Positions 1 to 15,300 of a DNA stretch of 64,000 bases are shown here, piece by piece. Positions within the stretch are counted from its first letter, which is position 1. The number at the start of each line of letters is the position of its first letter. Origin of the DNA: Scortum barcoo (Eukaryota; Chordata; Actinopteri; Centrarchiformes; Terapontidae). Under the pieces are notes generated by a model. The model made no database searches. It was given only the letters and a program-made list of their open reading frames with translations, and was not told where the DNA came from. A program made the translations under genes and the position numbers. The stretch is taken from positions 22,472,176 to 22,536,175 of the forward strand of contig CM041533.1 of NCBI GenBank assembly GCA_023238725.1, given 5' to 3'.

Positions 1-1896
1 CGATAATCAAAATGTTTTAAGATACAGTTTTCTGTAAATGGACTAATTTATTAATCAACTCCTATTTCACACAGAGTGTGGAAAAAACATGCTGACCCCA
101 TGCAAGACAAATTAGAGAAGTGACTGAATGTTGCATTTAAGAACAAAACACAGCACCATATCTGCCAGATTAATCTTTAGTAGTCCCACAATCTGATTAT
201 TTTAAGATGCTGAATGTGTTATAAGCATAAACTTTACTGTCTGCTATCTGCACACGCAATGCAAAATGCACACTGTAAATCGCATTTAACTTCTCTCCTT
301 GCATTATTGTGCTCTTAGTCTTGTACCTAAATATTTATTTAAGTACCAGATGTTTTCTAAAACAGTTGCTCATCTTTTGTGTTGATGATCCAGCCAGGAG
401 TTGCATGCAGATCCAGGCTGAATCAAACCTAACATCTGTGCTTAAACTGAACCTGAACTCCCCGACCTCAAAACTCTTGTGTTTGCAGTGGTGACTCAAT
501 TACTTCAAAATTTTCCATGACATGTTTTATTCTTTATTCCCTGTACGTACAGTATACCTACTGTAAAAACTGGGTTATGATTCAAATATCTGGTTTGTTC
601 AACACGTTCGACTTCATCGTTTTCATTCGTTTGTTTGTCTCTTTTTGAAGACATTCAGTGAAACAGGTGTAAAATGTCGGTCTGTTGTTTTCCAGAAAAT
701 TACTGAAGCTGTCAGACACAGCCCCTAATTCTGATGTGGTAAAGTTGTGTGGGGGAGGGGTGTCCGAATTTAACTTAAGGCACAAAATCAGACTCTTTCA
801 AAAAGTTAGGTGGCATATTTTTAATATGAAAAATTATTCAATTTAATTTAAATTAAGAATTATTCGGGCAGTAACCTGTATTCTCAGCAGAGATCTCCTT
901 TTTTTAGTTTCTAGCAAGTGAGCCAAAAAGTTAATTTCGGACACTGCAAAGATGCCTCGCCGTGCACGAGGCTCTTTGTGGGGCAGAAAGCGCTGACACG
1001 TACCAAAGTGATCCATCAGTGTGCCGCCGCCACTGCTTGCACACTGGCTCGTCACCCCGGTGGAGAAGGCAGCCCGCGATCACGCTGTCTCACTTCCCTC
1101 AATCTGCACCACTCGCTCGCACTTCACTCAGTGCCAGTCAGCCTCTCTGCCTCCTCATCTCTAACCTTGTCTACCTCTTGGTTCCCCCCTCTCCTCTGGC
1201 ACCCTCATAAATGAATCATCACATCGCCCAGCAGAGCAGAAATGTTCCTTAATTGCGCCAACATAACCAGCGCTGTCTCTCTCGCGCGCACATATCAAAC
1301 ACACGCACCGTTAATGGGCGGTAGGCTGTGTGTGTTTGTTGCGGGGTGGGGGGAGTGGGTGGGGGTGGGAAATGGCGCTGCAGCTCGCGTGTCTCGCTGG
1401 TATGTGCCCTGTCAATGCAGCTCAGCATTAAAAGCGTGTGTCCATGTCCTCTCTCCCCTCATTGTTTTCCTCCTCTCCCATGTTCTCCCGGTGTAATGAT
1501 TTGGATCAGATGCTGCTGTGTGGAATTAGGATCCCCACACACACACACACACCTCCCCTCCCTCCTCGCTCCGTCTTTCACACTGGCCCTCTGGCTGACA
1601 GGCATCTCGTTAGTGCAGTATGTCTGTCAGTGAGGTTCGAGATTGAGCTGTGCCCCCGCATATCTCTCTCTTTCTCTCTCGCACACACGCAGGCTGAGTT
1701 GACGGCGGCTCTGAACAGACAGTCTCTCTGGCCTCAATAATGATCTGATGTCCTGTACTTTTAAGATGTCACTCTAATGGAAGCGTTATTTTTGTCCCGC
1801 GCGCCAAAGACGACCATTTTGCTAAACATTGTTGTCTCCCTTGTTCCCTTGTCCCCCACCCCTCCTCCTTATCGCTCCTCTCTTCTCCTCTGTCAG
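1..1896 (+). other. sugt1: sugt1 intron (partial), no exon recognised
   Basis: This stretch lies upstream of the first visible sugt1 exon, and its end is a good acceptor (pyrimidine-rich tract, then CAG at 1894-1896). I looked for the preceding CS-domain exon and did not find it, so this is read as part of one intron longer than 1.9 kb. The first 900 bases are AT-rich and unremarkable. From about 940 to 1760 the base composition becomes more GC- and CpG-rich, with a short CA run at 1537-1551. Short open frames here resemble no protein I know. Confidence 0.6.
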
Positions 1897-5281
<3,385 letters not shown>

Positions 5282-6075
5282 GCACCTCCCTCTCTCTCTT
5301 TCTTTCTCCCTCCCTCTCTCTTCCTCCCCTCTGTTTGAAATCACCATTTGTCCATCTGAGCTCCAGCAGGAGTCCTCACCAATCTACAGTCTCCGTGGCC
5401 GCCCACTTCCTCCTCTTCCCTCAGTAGTGCTGTTGCTCTAGTGTTTTTCACTAAGAGCAGGGAGCCTCCATGTTCCCACTTATCCTGACCGAACCAGCCA
5501 TGGCCTACTCACTCTCTCTTTCTCTTTCTCTCTATCTCTCTCTCTCTCTCCATAACTTACAACCACATGAGGTCAGTTAATTTGAATAATCTGTAATAAT
5601 AACGGATTGAGTTATAATATCTAATTTTTAAAGGCCCAAGAACTCAGAAATGGAACGAAGGGCCAGATTTAAATGTGACTGACAGATCTGAAATGTCCCA
5701 GTTCAACTCTCCGATCTGGTTTTAGAACATCATTCTTCTTTTTCCTCCTCTGCCTCTCCTGGTTTTCTCAACAAAAAAAGACACCCACAGCCTTTCTATT
5801 CAGGAGCCTTTTATGACTCCCTGTTATTAACACTTGTATAAAAAATGTTAAAAACAAGAACCAGTTGAAATGTTCAAAGGACAACTACGATTTGCATTTC
5901 TTGGCTCATGCAGTTTTTCTCCTGTACTCTGAGTAAAAAGTCAATAGCAATACTCTGCAAACTGACTTGTCTGGAATCTGTGTGACATGTCAGCCAGTGG
6001 CTTAGCACCGGCCGTACCCTCAGTGTGATTCAAGCTTCAGTGTAAATAAAACATTTGTGGTTTGGCTCACAAACT
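5282..6075 (+). other. sugt1: sugt1 3' UTR with polyadenylation signal
   Basis: Non-coding sequence follows the sugt1 stop codon. It includes CT-rich runs (5288-5335 and 5510-5550). A canonical AATAAA at 6045-6050 is followed by a GT/T-rich stretch, so cleavage is likely near 6065-6080. No other strong signal lies between the stop and this point. Confidence 0.75.
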
Positions 6076-7040
6076 TTGTCTCATGTTTTATGGTTTGTCG
6101 TCTCTGGAAACTGCGTCGGACAGGCTGGAATGTATCGAGAAGGAAACCCTCAGATGCAAAAATGACAACATATTATGATGTGATTACGTGCTGGGAGCAA
6201 TGAAATGTGGCACCGCTGATATGAGCGCGGGTGGTTCAGATATGGCTGATGGCTTGAGGATGGGGTTTTTTTTTGTGTGTATCGCGGTTTGATTGGTATC
6301 AAGATGGGAGCGCCTGGAGTCGTTTTGGCCAGGATGCAGCCCTGAGGTGGGGTGGCGATTTACAGTCAGGAGATGTGGGAGAGAACGAGCAACCTCCCCT
6401 GTTCTCCCACTACATCTATGCGGCAGCTGTAACTGTGAGGTGGCGTCCTGCCGCGGCAAGAGAGCATTAATATGGATCAGCCTCCTAACCGCATCATCAA
6501 GCCTCTCACACTGAGTTAAGTGTTAAATTCATCACACATCGTTTCATCTCGTGACGATCAAACGCCCGTTTGTGGCTCTGGATGGAACTCTTAGCTTCAT
6601 AACACTCACACACACACAGAGACACACACACACACTCCTCCACTATCCCTGACACACACAAACACACCGCCCCCATCCTTACCCCCTACCCCTGCCTGAG
6701 GCGGCTCTGTGACATCAAAAGGAGCTAAGCGCTTTGCATCGTGGGTAAGATCTGGGAGCGTGACGGCTACAGAGTCTTTAGTCTCATTAAAGAGTTCTAG
6801 AGCTGCAACTCTTAACATTAAAGAACTCTGGAAACTTCATTCTGCTCATCCCTTTGGAGCAGCTACCAGATGTGACACATCTCAAAACTGAAAAGTGTCT
6901 TTGAGTGCAAAAGAGAGTGTGTGTGGGGGTGGGGTGTTTCCCAAATAAACCCAACGTTAACTTATAGGCAATATTAATTACAAATAGGATATACAGTTGT
7001 TGGCAAAAAAAAAGACAAGTGACACTTCAATGTTTACTTA
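6076..7040. other. sugt1-cnmd intergenic spacer (convergent genes)
   Basis: This is the short spacer between the 3' ends of sugt1 (+) and cnmd (-). It holds CA runs at 6605-6665 and a unique, mixed-composition stretch at 6180-6500. No gene or RNA is recognised. Tail-to-tail orientation means no promoter for either gene is expected here. Confidence 0.6.
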
Positions 7041-7816
7041 AAAAAGTTTATTTGATGATATTGCACTTTGAGATAGCTTCTTCAATGCAGATGAAAATAC
7101 ATTTAGATGAGAACTTGTGAGAGCGAGCGTACAGTACGTTGTTTTAATGAGAGAGCTGCTCATGGAAACAAAATAGGCGGAGGAAAGTTAAAAAACACAG
7201 GAATGAAAAATATTTCTCACTGGAGCGATGAAAAGTTAAACAAACAGCGGATGCTATTTAAGCCAGCAGACTGCCGTAGAAATACTTTGCACCCTATACA
7301 TCTATTTACATCAAGAAAAGCAAAGAAGCAGAGGAGGTGATTACCAGCTCTATAAATACACGCTTACTTTCCCTATAGATAAATGGGTGGCATTATACAT
7401 GTTTGAAATCAACGCAGGTGGCTACGGATGGCGACGCGTTTCACTGAGAACAGGTCTGCTAGATGTTTCATATCATAACCTCAGTTCTCTTGACAGCGTG
7501 TCGTGCCGCAGTTCAGAGGGATCTAAATCGATAGCAGCCATGTTTTATTAATAAGACAAGCTGTGCAGTGTGCAGCCACTGCGTACCTTTACATGTGAGA
7601 TAATGTCTGTCCTAGATTCTGCACCATGCATTTATAATGGCAGGACATGGTTACTGATGGTCTTCGTTTCCTATGAAGACCAACGGTTTACTACAGCAGG
7701 TGGCAAAAAGAAGTCACAGTCTTACCTTCTCCTAAATACTTCCCCCCCTTTAAAACCTATCCCTCCTGAGTTTCTCCCCTCCTGGACTCTACCATCTCCC
7801 AGGTGGCCACAGGTGT
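7041..7816 (-). other. cnmd: cnmd 3' UTR, candidate
   Basis: Sequence downstream of the cnmd stop codon, read on the - strand. Two canonical AATAAA signals are present, at 7549-7544 (near) and 7052-7047 (far). Either could end the transcript, giving a 3' UTR of about 0.3 or 0.8 kb. Which is used cannot be told from the sequence. Confidence 0.5.
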
Positions 7817-10800
7817 CTACACCAGGCCCAGAATGCGAGCCATCCACCACTTGCAGGGCATGATGATTCTGCAGGCCACCCTGCAGCCCCGGTAGTGGTA
7901 CGGCCACGGGTGGTACCCTCCCAGCGGCTCACAGATCCTCTGGCAGTGGGTGTGGCCGCGGCGGCACTCGTTGCAGCACACACCCTGGTGGTCCAGCATG
8001 GGGTCGACGTTCATGGTGCCCTGCTCGCCCTCGAGACCTCTCTGAGAAGGGGTTGGGGGAAGGACAGGACAGGGGTAAGAATGTGCGTGTGATACCAATG
8101 TACATCTTCAGCGGCGGAGAAGACTTGTTTCAAACCAATTAAAAATGGATTTCCGACAGGCGGGATGGAGAGCAGGGGATGTTGTCAGATGTGGGTTTTT
8201 GTTGTCAAATATTTTCTTTTTCAACAGAGCGCTTGCTGTTTACCCCCCTCTGTGGGTTGTCAGGAGTGTGTAGCAGGGGTTGGGGGGATGCTTGGAGTGG
8301 GAAGGGAGAGGGATTAGGAAAAATGGGGCCCAGCATAAGGGATGAGGATGGAGGGCATGAGGGTGTGTATGTATAGGAGCCTGTGTGTGCTCAGCAGGGC
8401 AAAGGGGCTGCAGCAGAGGAGGGGGGTGTTTGTGGAATTATTCATACAGCCTCAATGCTGAAAGGAAAGCTTTGGACAGGCTCAGACAGCCACACATAGA
8501 AAACACATGCACAGAAAACACCCACGCATACACTCAGATTTGCAGTGACACTCCGGGCCCCTCCGCCGTGACCCCGGCATCTGCTGCCGCTCGCACAGCT
8601 GTGAGAAACTCTCCTCGGCAAAAGCCCTCTCAGGTAGAGCCTGAGATGTGAACGGACAGTTGGGAACACCGTGGCGGGGCATAAACACAGCAGAAGGAGA
8701 GGGAAGAGTGCGCGTGTGTGACTCACCTGATAGGGGTTCTCCGGGTTGAACTCTGCTTCCACGTCCTCCTCCTCCTCCGCCGTGGCCACCGTTGCCTGGC
8801 GGCGCTGGCGGGGGGCGGCCCTCCTCTTCTTCTGTCCGCCTGCACACATCACAGTCTCAGTGTCTGACAGCAGACCAAATTTAGGAGCGGAGTGGCACTA
8901 ATGTGGCTCGGCTGCTGATTGCACAGCCACTTCTCTGCCAGCATTTTGAAGTCCTCAGATGAAGTAGAATAAAATTGTGTTTTGAGAACTTTTGACCTCC
9001 CAGCATTCTAAAAATTGTACACTCGGGAGCTCAGAAACTTCAAAAAGACTTCTGCTTTTCTTTTTAGCCTGTTTTTCTTTCTGCGGCTTAAACAGCTGCG
9101 ATGTTAAATGGAAATTACTGGGACCGTTTGACCCACACCCTCTTTGTTTAGTGGAAAAAAAAAGAAACTCATCGCCTTAAAAACTCAGCATTTCACCTTC
9201 AGTTTTCCTTTGGATTTACATTTTCACATCTTTCTTTACCATGAGAGGTCTGATTGCTTACTGCTGGAGTAGGTGGGACGGAGCCAGAAGATGGGCAGGT
9301 CTCCGCACAAGTCCTTGATCTTGCTGCTGAGGAAGGCGGAGTCCGAGAGGGGCGTATCAGCCGCCACCCAGATCAGATCGTCCTCAAATTTGGCCGGCAT
9401 AACCTCGTCCTCCTTGGGGGGAATGGAGAAGGGAAGAAGTGAGCTGATAGCCGGCGCAAAAGCAAGCAATCATCACAACAAAACATCTAAAGACGTCCCC
9501 CGGCCGGCTGAAGGCGTGTTATCACACTTGTTAATGGATCTTGTTACTAGCCTTCCCCTTTAAATAGCCCACAGTCTTTGCATCCTGTCCGAGTCTAATT
9601 TCCATTAATGCTGCGCTGTTAATGCTCCTTATAACAACATAAAATCAAGTAGTAAAAAGGAAGCCCTTGAGGCTTCAGTATACAGATTCCCTTAGCGCTA
9701 ACATTTAGCTGGATACACAATGTCAGGACTCATCAACATCTGAGGGGAGGGAGAGATTGGATGGCCTAAATTTGGAGGTTTCTGCAGATAAACTAATGAG
9801 GTTTTCAGAGGAGAGGCTGTGTAAACATACAGACTCTGTATCCACAGCCTGCAGGTAAAATGGGGATTCTGTGGGGATGGTTTTGCCCAGAGGCATTTGT
9901 TCCTGAGGGCTGCACTGCACTAGCCACAGTCATGTTTAGGGAATGTTATCCCCCAACCTTTCACATTTTTTTTCTCTCCAGCTGAAATGATTTGCTGGAG
10001 GGACAAATAAAAGCGGGGTCCTTCTCCACTGCTCGACTGATAAGAGTTTATCTGACCCGCTCTCTCTGGATGGCGACGCATTTGTGTGTGTGTGTGTGTG
10101 TGTGCGCTTATCTAACCCATATTTGCCATCACTCTAAATTATAGCAAATGACCAGCCTGCAGCAACCATTATAACAGCATCTCCTTGTCTCCACACACAC
10201 AAAATGCACAAACGTGAACCAAACGATCATTTATGAGGCAAAGAGAGGCAATAACACAAACACACACAAAAGCACAAACGTGAAATAAATGATCTTTTAT
10301 GAGGCAGAGAGAGGCAATAAGAGCAGCCCAGCGTGATAATTAATTGCGTGCTTGCATATATGTGTGTGTGCGCGTGTGTATTTACGCTCGTTCATGAGGG
10401 CAAAGCTGGTGATGTGGATTTATGTGGATGTGAGGCTTACGCAGGGCTAAATGTTTTTAATTATCAGACAGCCTCAATTGAACAATCACAGGCGGTGGTG
10501 TTGGTGCGATGTGATAGCAATCCACACACTAAACACACACACACGCACAGAAGATATATTCAGTGTTGTCCTCCGTTGTTGTGTTTTTTTTTTTACCTTA
10601 ATAGAGTCCACCAAGCTGTTAAGTGATGGGAACCCACACATAAAAATCACCCATGTATTCCTGGTAGATCATCGGCTTGGGTGATTCATGCTAATGCCTC
10701 AGCTTTATTATCAGAAGAGAGAACTTGTAGTACATCCCTAAAGCTCGGCAAAGAATAAACAGTAATACAACTTGTAGTGTTACCAGGGAATACTTTACAA

Positions 10801-12327
10801 AGGGTTTATAAGTCATCTCTACTGGCTTTATTCGCAGTCTAATTAAAATGTATTATAGCCTTATGAATCAGCAATGAGCCGTTTTAAGATCAGCGTTTGG
10901 CTGCCAGAAATATCCACTGGTGTCTATAGTATATCCTCCTGTTTAATAATGACCTACAAACATTAGTATATTTCGATTCGATGGTTTATTAGAAACGGAG
11001 GAAGTTGGGTTCTCAGTTAGTTCTGCAGTTACACATGTTTGCAAGTCATTAATTAAATATCTTCATCCACAACAATCCGCCACATTCTGCAGCTATAAAT
11101 GCTTAGAGTTGTAATACTGAAATCTCAATCCTCTGCTGCACTTTTCGTAAAGACGTCAAACCGTCAAACCCATCTCCAATTAATCATTGAGTTAAATATG
11201 TGCATATTGTGAACAGAGCACGGCTAGTGGTTTCACCCATTTCCAGTCTTTATGCTAAGTTAAGCTAACTGTCTGCTGGTAGTTTCATATATGGCACCTT
11301 CATATTTATTGTTCAGACATGAGATTTATGCCACTCTTCTTGTCTAAATCTCAGCAACAGCAAACAAGTTTATTTCCCAAAAAGGCAAACTATTCCTTTA
11401 AAGGATCAGGTCATGGGAACTTCAGCTCAGTAGACTACAGTTTAGGTTCCTGCAGTAGAAAGGGGGTATTGATGAATTCCCTGGAAAACACATTACAGCA
11501 CAGTGGGAAAAAATGCTTCCTCAGGATGCACTGAACAGGACCAACCCACCAGGTCGAATGTCATGGAGTCCTTGTTGAGAGCCTCCACGTCAGGCAGACG
11601 AGCCTTCACCTGGGTCTTGATGTAGCACTTCTCTCCTCCCGAAAACCGGATCCCTGTGATCCCCTGGAGGGGGAGTAAGGGGCCAAACAAAAAGGTGGTT
11701 TAGAGGTTCTGACTCGTTTCAAATGTAATATCACAGCTGATTTGGGTAACATTTTGGTGCTTTTGGCACAGTGTTCTAAATTTAAATATTACACTCACAG
11801 GAACACCATGATTAAAGGTCAAAATTTTAATAGTTAAAAGGCCAAAACTGCTGCTTCACTAGCCTGATTGGCCTGATTGGGGTGCTTTAATTAAAGGTCA
11901 AAAACCACCAGTCCGAATTTAATGAAAATTGGAAAGACGATGCATCTTGACACTGATTGGCCCAAAGGGAGATAACATGTCTGCTTGTTCCTAATTTCTC
12001 CACCGCTGAAATGGGCCAATCTCCCCGTGAGGGTCTTTAAAGTTCCAACAAATCTGATCGACGACTTCTCCGATGCTGCAAATTGCTTGGAGATTGCTGA
12101 TCGGCATGATGATGAGCCTGGTTTTCTGCTTTTATGTGAGCCCACCGATGTATTTTTTTGTAAGTATTTCATTTCCAACTCACAATCTCAAAGTCGTGGA
12201 CCTCCACGGCCTCGTCCGCCCCGCTGCCTGTGCTGAATCTCTCCATGTTGTTGGCCGTGTCGATCTCCATCGCACCCTCCTCCACTTTGCCATTGATGCT
12301 CATGCTGTAGTGGACATTGTAGACCTG

Positions 12328-12364
<37 letters not shown>

Positions 12365-15300
12365 ATACACACACAAGGTTTCAGACTGGCATGCATGCAA
12401 GGTATGAGTCCCGAGAGTCACCCCACCCCCAGCCCTCTCTCTTTCAACACTCCTCCTCACCCTCCTTCTCCAATCTCACCCCATGACTTTTTCCTCACAT
12501 TCAGACCTCTATTTTCAGGATTTCTCTTTCAGACACGCACATTCATTTCAGCTTGGTCAGAAGAACACAATCCGCACAGCTCTGGGTGATGATGACCCTT
12601 CTACAGAGCCGTTTCATCATGTCTTAATAGCATTTTCTAACTTCATATTGGAAAAAAAACACTCCGAAAGCTACATTTTCCCTGTCATCTCTTACACCTC
12701 TTGCCCCTGGAGCATCAGCCGGACCAAAGAGCCCCCCTCCCCCCCCTGCTCAGATCCTCCAAAACACACACACACAGACACACAACGACTCCATTCACCA
12801 AGCAGACTGTACCATGGAGCTGCAGGGTTTAATTTACATTTTACTGTTTGCCTACACTGCAAAAATAGAGTCCATCTCTGAAAATTTACTCTCCTTTTAA
12901 TCCAAACACATTAACCACTCACAACTTAATTTCACTTGTTTCCAATTCAAGACAGCTTTTTTTCCAAGAATTTCTTCAGTCAAGTGACATTATTTTCACA
13001 GGGTGTGAGTGTGAGAGCAGTTTTCTTCTTTGGTAGTGCCACTTGTTTTAGAAAAGTTTTAGAGAGCGAAACTACAGTGGAACAAAGGGAATTCTCTATA
13101 GCAGATCAGACTGCATTTGATTTGTGACTGAGCGCTCTGAGGGGCTATACGAAGCTTATTTGGGTGGCTAGGGGATCTAAACCTCACACTCAGCCTGGTT
13201 TGTAAAAAAAGAAAAGCACGGCACAGGTTAGTCATGTTTTCTAAGAAAAAAAAGTGTACTGTAACATATCACAATCATATAAAATGGTGTTAGACTAGTT
13301 TTCTCTTGTATCATTTCTTAATGAAACATCTAATGTGCATCACCAGTGAACATATTAGTAAAACCAAGCTGCAGAGACTAAACTGGTGTTGTGGTGAAGT
13401 GCACCTTTGTGAACAATGTTGGAGGTGAAAGCTGTCTTTAGGATGTAACTGCAGCTATTAACAACATTGCAAAGTTAATCTGAAGCCTCACGTGTTTCTC
13501 ATTGTTGTTCCAGAAGTAGAAAGCTCCGGCGGCCCCCAGCAGCAGCAGCAGGGCCCCGGCAATGAGCACCGCGATGCCGGACTTCAGGAGGCGGCCGGTG
13601 GCGGCGGGCTTCACGGCCACGGTGGAGTACGCCTGCCGTGGGAGAATCACACCACACCAGTGACAACATGTNNNNNNNNNNNNNNNNNNNNNNNNNNNNN
13701 NNNNNNNNNNNNNNNNNNNNNNNNNNNNNNNNNNNNNNNNNNNNNNNNNNNNNNNNNNNNNNNNNNNNNNNNNNNNNNNNNNNNNNNNNNNNNNNNNNNN
13801 NNNNNNNNNNNNNNNNNNNNNNNNNNNNNNNNNNNNNNNNNNNNNNNNNNNNNNNNNNNNNNNNNNNNNNNNNNNNNNNNNNNNNNNNNNNNNNNNNNNN
13901 NNNNNNNNNNNNNNNNNNNNNNNNNNNNNNNNNNNNNNNNNNNNNNNNNNNNNNNNNNNNNNNNNNNNNNNNNNNNNNNNNNNNNNNNNNNNNNNNNNNN
14001 NNNNNNNNNNNNNNNNNNNNNNNNNNNNNNNNNNNNNNNNNNNNNNNNNNNNNNNNNNNNNNNNNNNNNNNNNNNNNNNNNNNNNNNNNNNNNNNNNNNN
14101 NNNNNNNNNNNNNNNNNNNNNNNNNNNNNNNNNNNNNNNNNNNNNNNNNNNNNNNNNNNNNNNNNNNNNNNGGGGGGGGGGAAATGTGTATATTAAGGGC
14201 TGGGTGACCCTTCGCACTTAAAAAACCCCAATGCACCTGCTTCTGCTCTTTAGACTGGGTCAGGTACACAACAGCCAACCCTGGACTTGACCGAAAAAGC
14301 TTTTCCTTGCAAACACGCGCTATATCAGCACGCCCTTTGGCCGAGGACATTAACATGTTCTGTGACCTTTATTTTTGAGCCAAATAAAATATATCTATTC
14401 ATGTCACAATGTTAATATGTAATCAATATCTTACTAATTTAACTGATTTTGTATTGTTTATTAAGGCAATTGTGAACAAACGTGTGTGTGAGCATTTTCT
14501 TTCCACTTTTTTTTTTTAAATGAAGCAATTACAATGCTTACAATATAATATTTCCTTGTGAAAACAAACAATGGAGGACTCTATGCTTGTGTTTTCTCGC
14601 TCATGTGCATGCTAGTGGTATTATGTGTGTGTGTGATAAAGCAGAAGTGGGTTGTTCCACAGGCTTTGGATGCCAGAGAAATGAAAAATACCACAGGAGA
14701 CAGGGAGAAAGACACACACATGCACATAACACATTGTCTTTATTGTGTAATGGCCGTGCAAACTAATACCTACAGCTCTGCTGAATTGACTGGTCACAGG
14801 GGGCAGGGTGTGCGATAAATGTGGGTGTGAGGGTGTGCGGACGTGTGTGTGTGGCAACAGGTGGTTGAGTTGTCAGCGAGTGTGTGTGACCTCACAGTCT
14901 CAAAGTTCATCTAGATCCCTGAGAATTGACCCCCCCACCGCCTCCTCCTCCTCCTCCTCCAAAGTCATACTACTCTGCTGAAAGCATGAGCCAAGATTTT
15001 TCAGAAAGCTATTTGCTGTCACTGAAGCTCTGTAATTTTAACCCATTTTCCCACCTGAACAAGCACACCAACTAAACTCCACGAAACCAAGACCAAATAC
15101 AGAGACAGTTTTTTCTGTATATCGTACCCAAAATAAATGTTGAAAAGAAAGCGAGTGCTACACACTTCATTTCTTGTAATAGCGAGCACTAAAGAGCCGT
15201 CTGTCTGTAAGAACACAGGAAGATTCATTTGAAACAGATGACAATAAACTTTAGCAGCTAAACAGTATTTTATATTTACATCATGATTTTGCATGAAAAA

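Larger units (their letters stand above)
9413..11549 (-). other. cnmd: cnmd intron 4 with repeats
   Basis: A 2.1-kb intron between the exons encoding TFDL and EDEVMPAK. It contains a GT run (10083-10104), a two-copy tandem repeat (10206-10322) and a reverse-oriented fragment of a teleost dispersed repeat (11205-11420). No coding potential is recognised. Confidence 0.75.
12129..13671. repeat. Copy A of a 1.54-kb duplicated segment (cnmd exons 2-3)
   Basis: This segment matches 31986-33526 in the same orientation. The offset is 19,857 before the CA microsatellite near 12330 and 19,855 after it. The 2-bp change comes from a different CA length plus a 4-bp insertion (GCATGCATGC here, one ATGC fewer in copy B). 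I see no other difference over about 1.3 kb. Left flanks diverge abruptly before CTTTTATGTGAGCCC. The right end runs into the assembly gap, so the true extent is unknown. Confidence 0.95.

Noticed and set aside
13438..14356. Long frames across 13672-14171
   Set aside because: They read through 500 N and are artefacts. Only 13492-13632 is real coding sequence (cnmd exon 2 copy).
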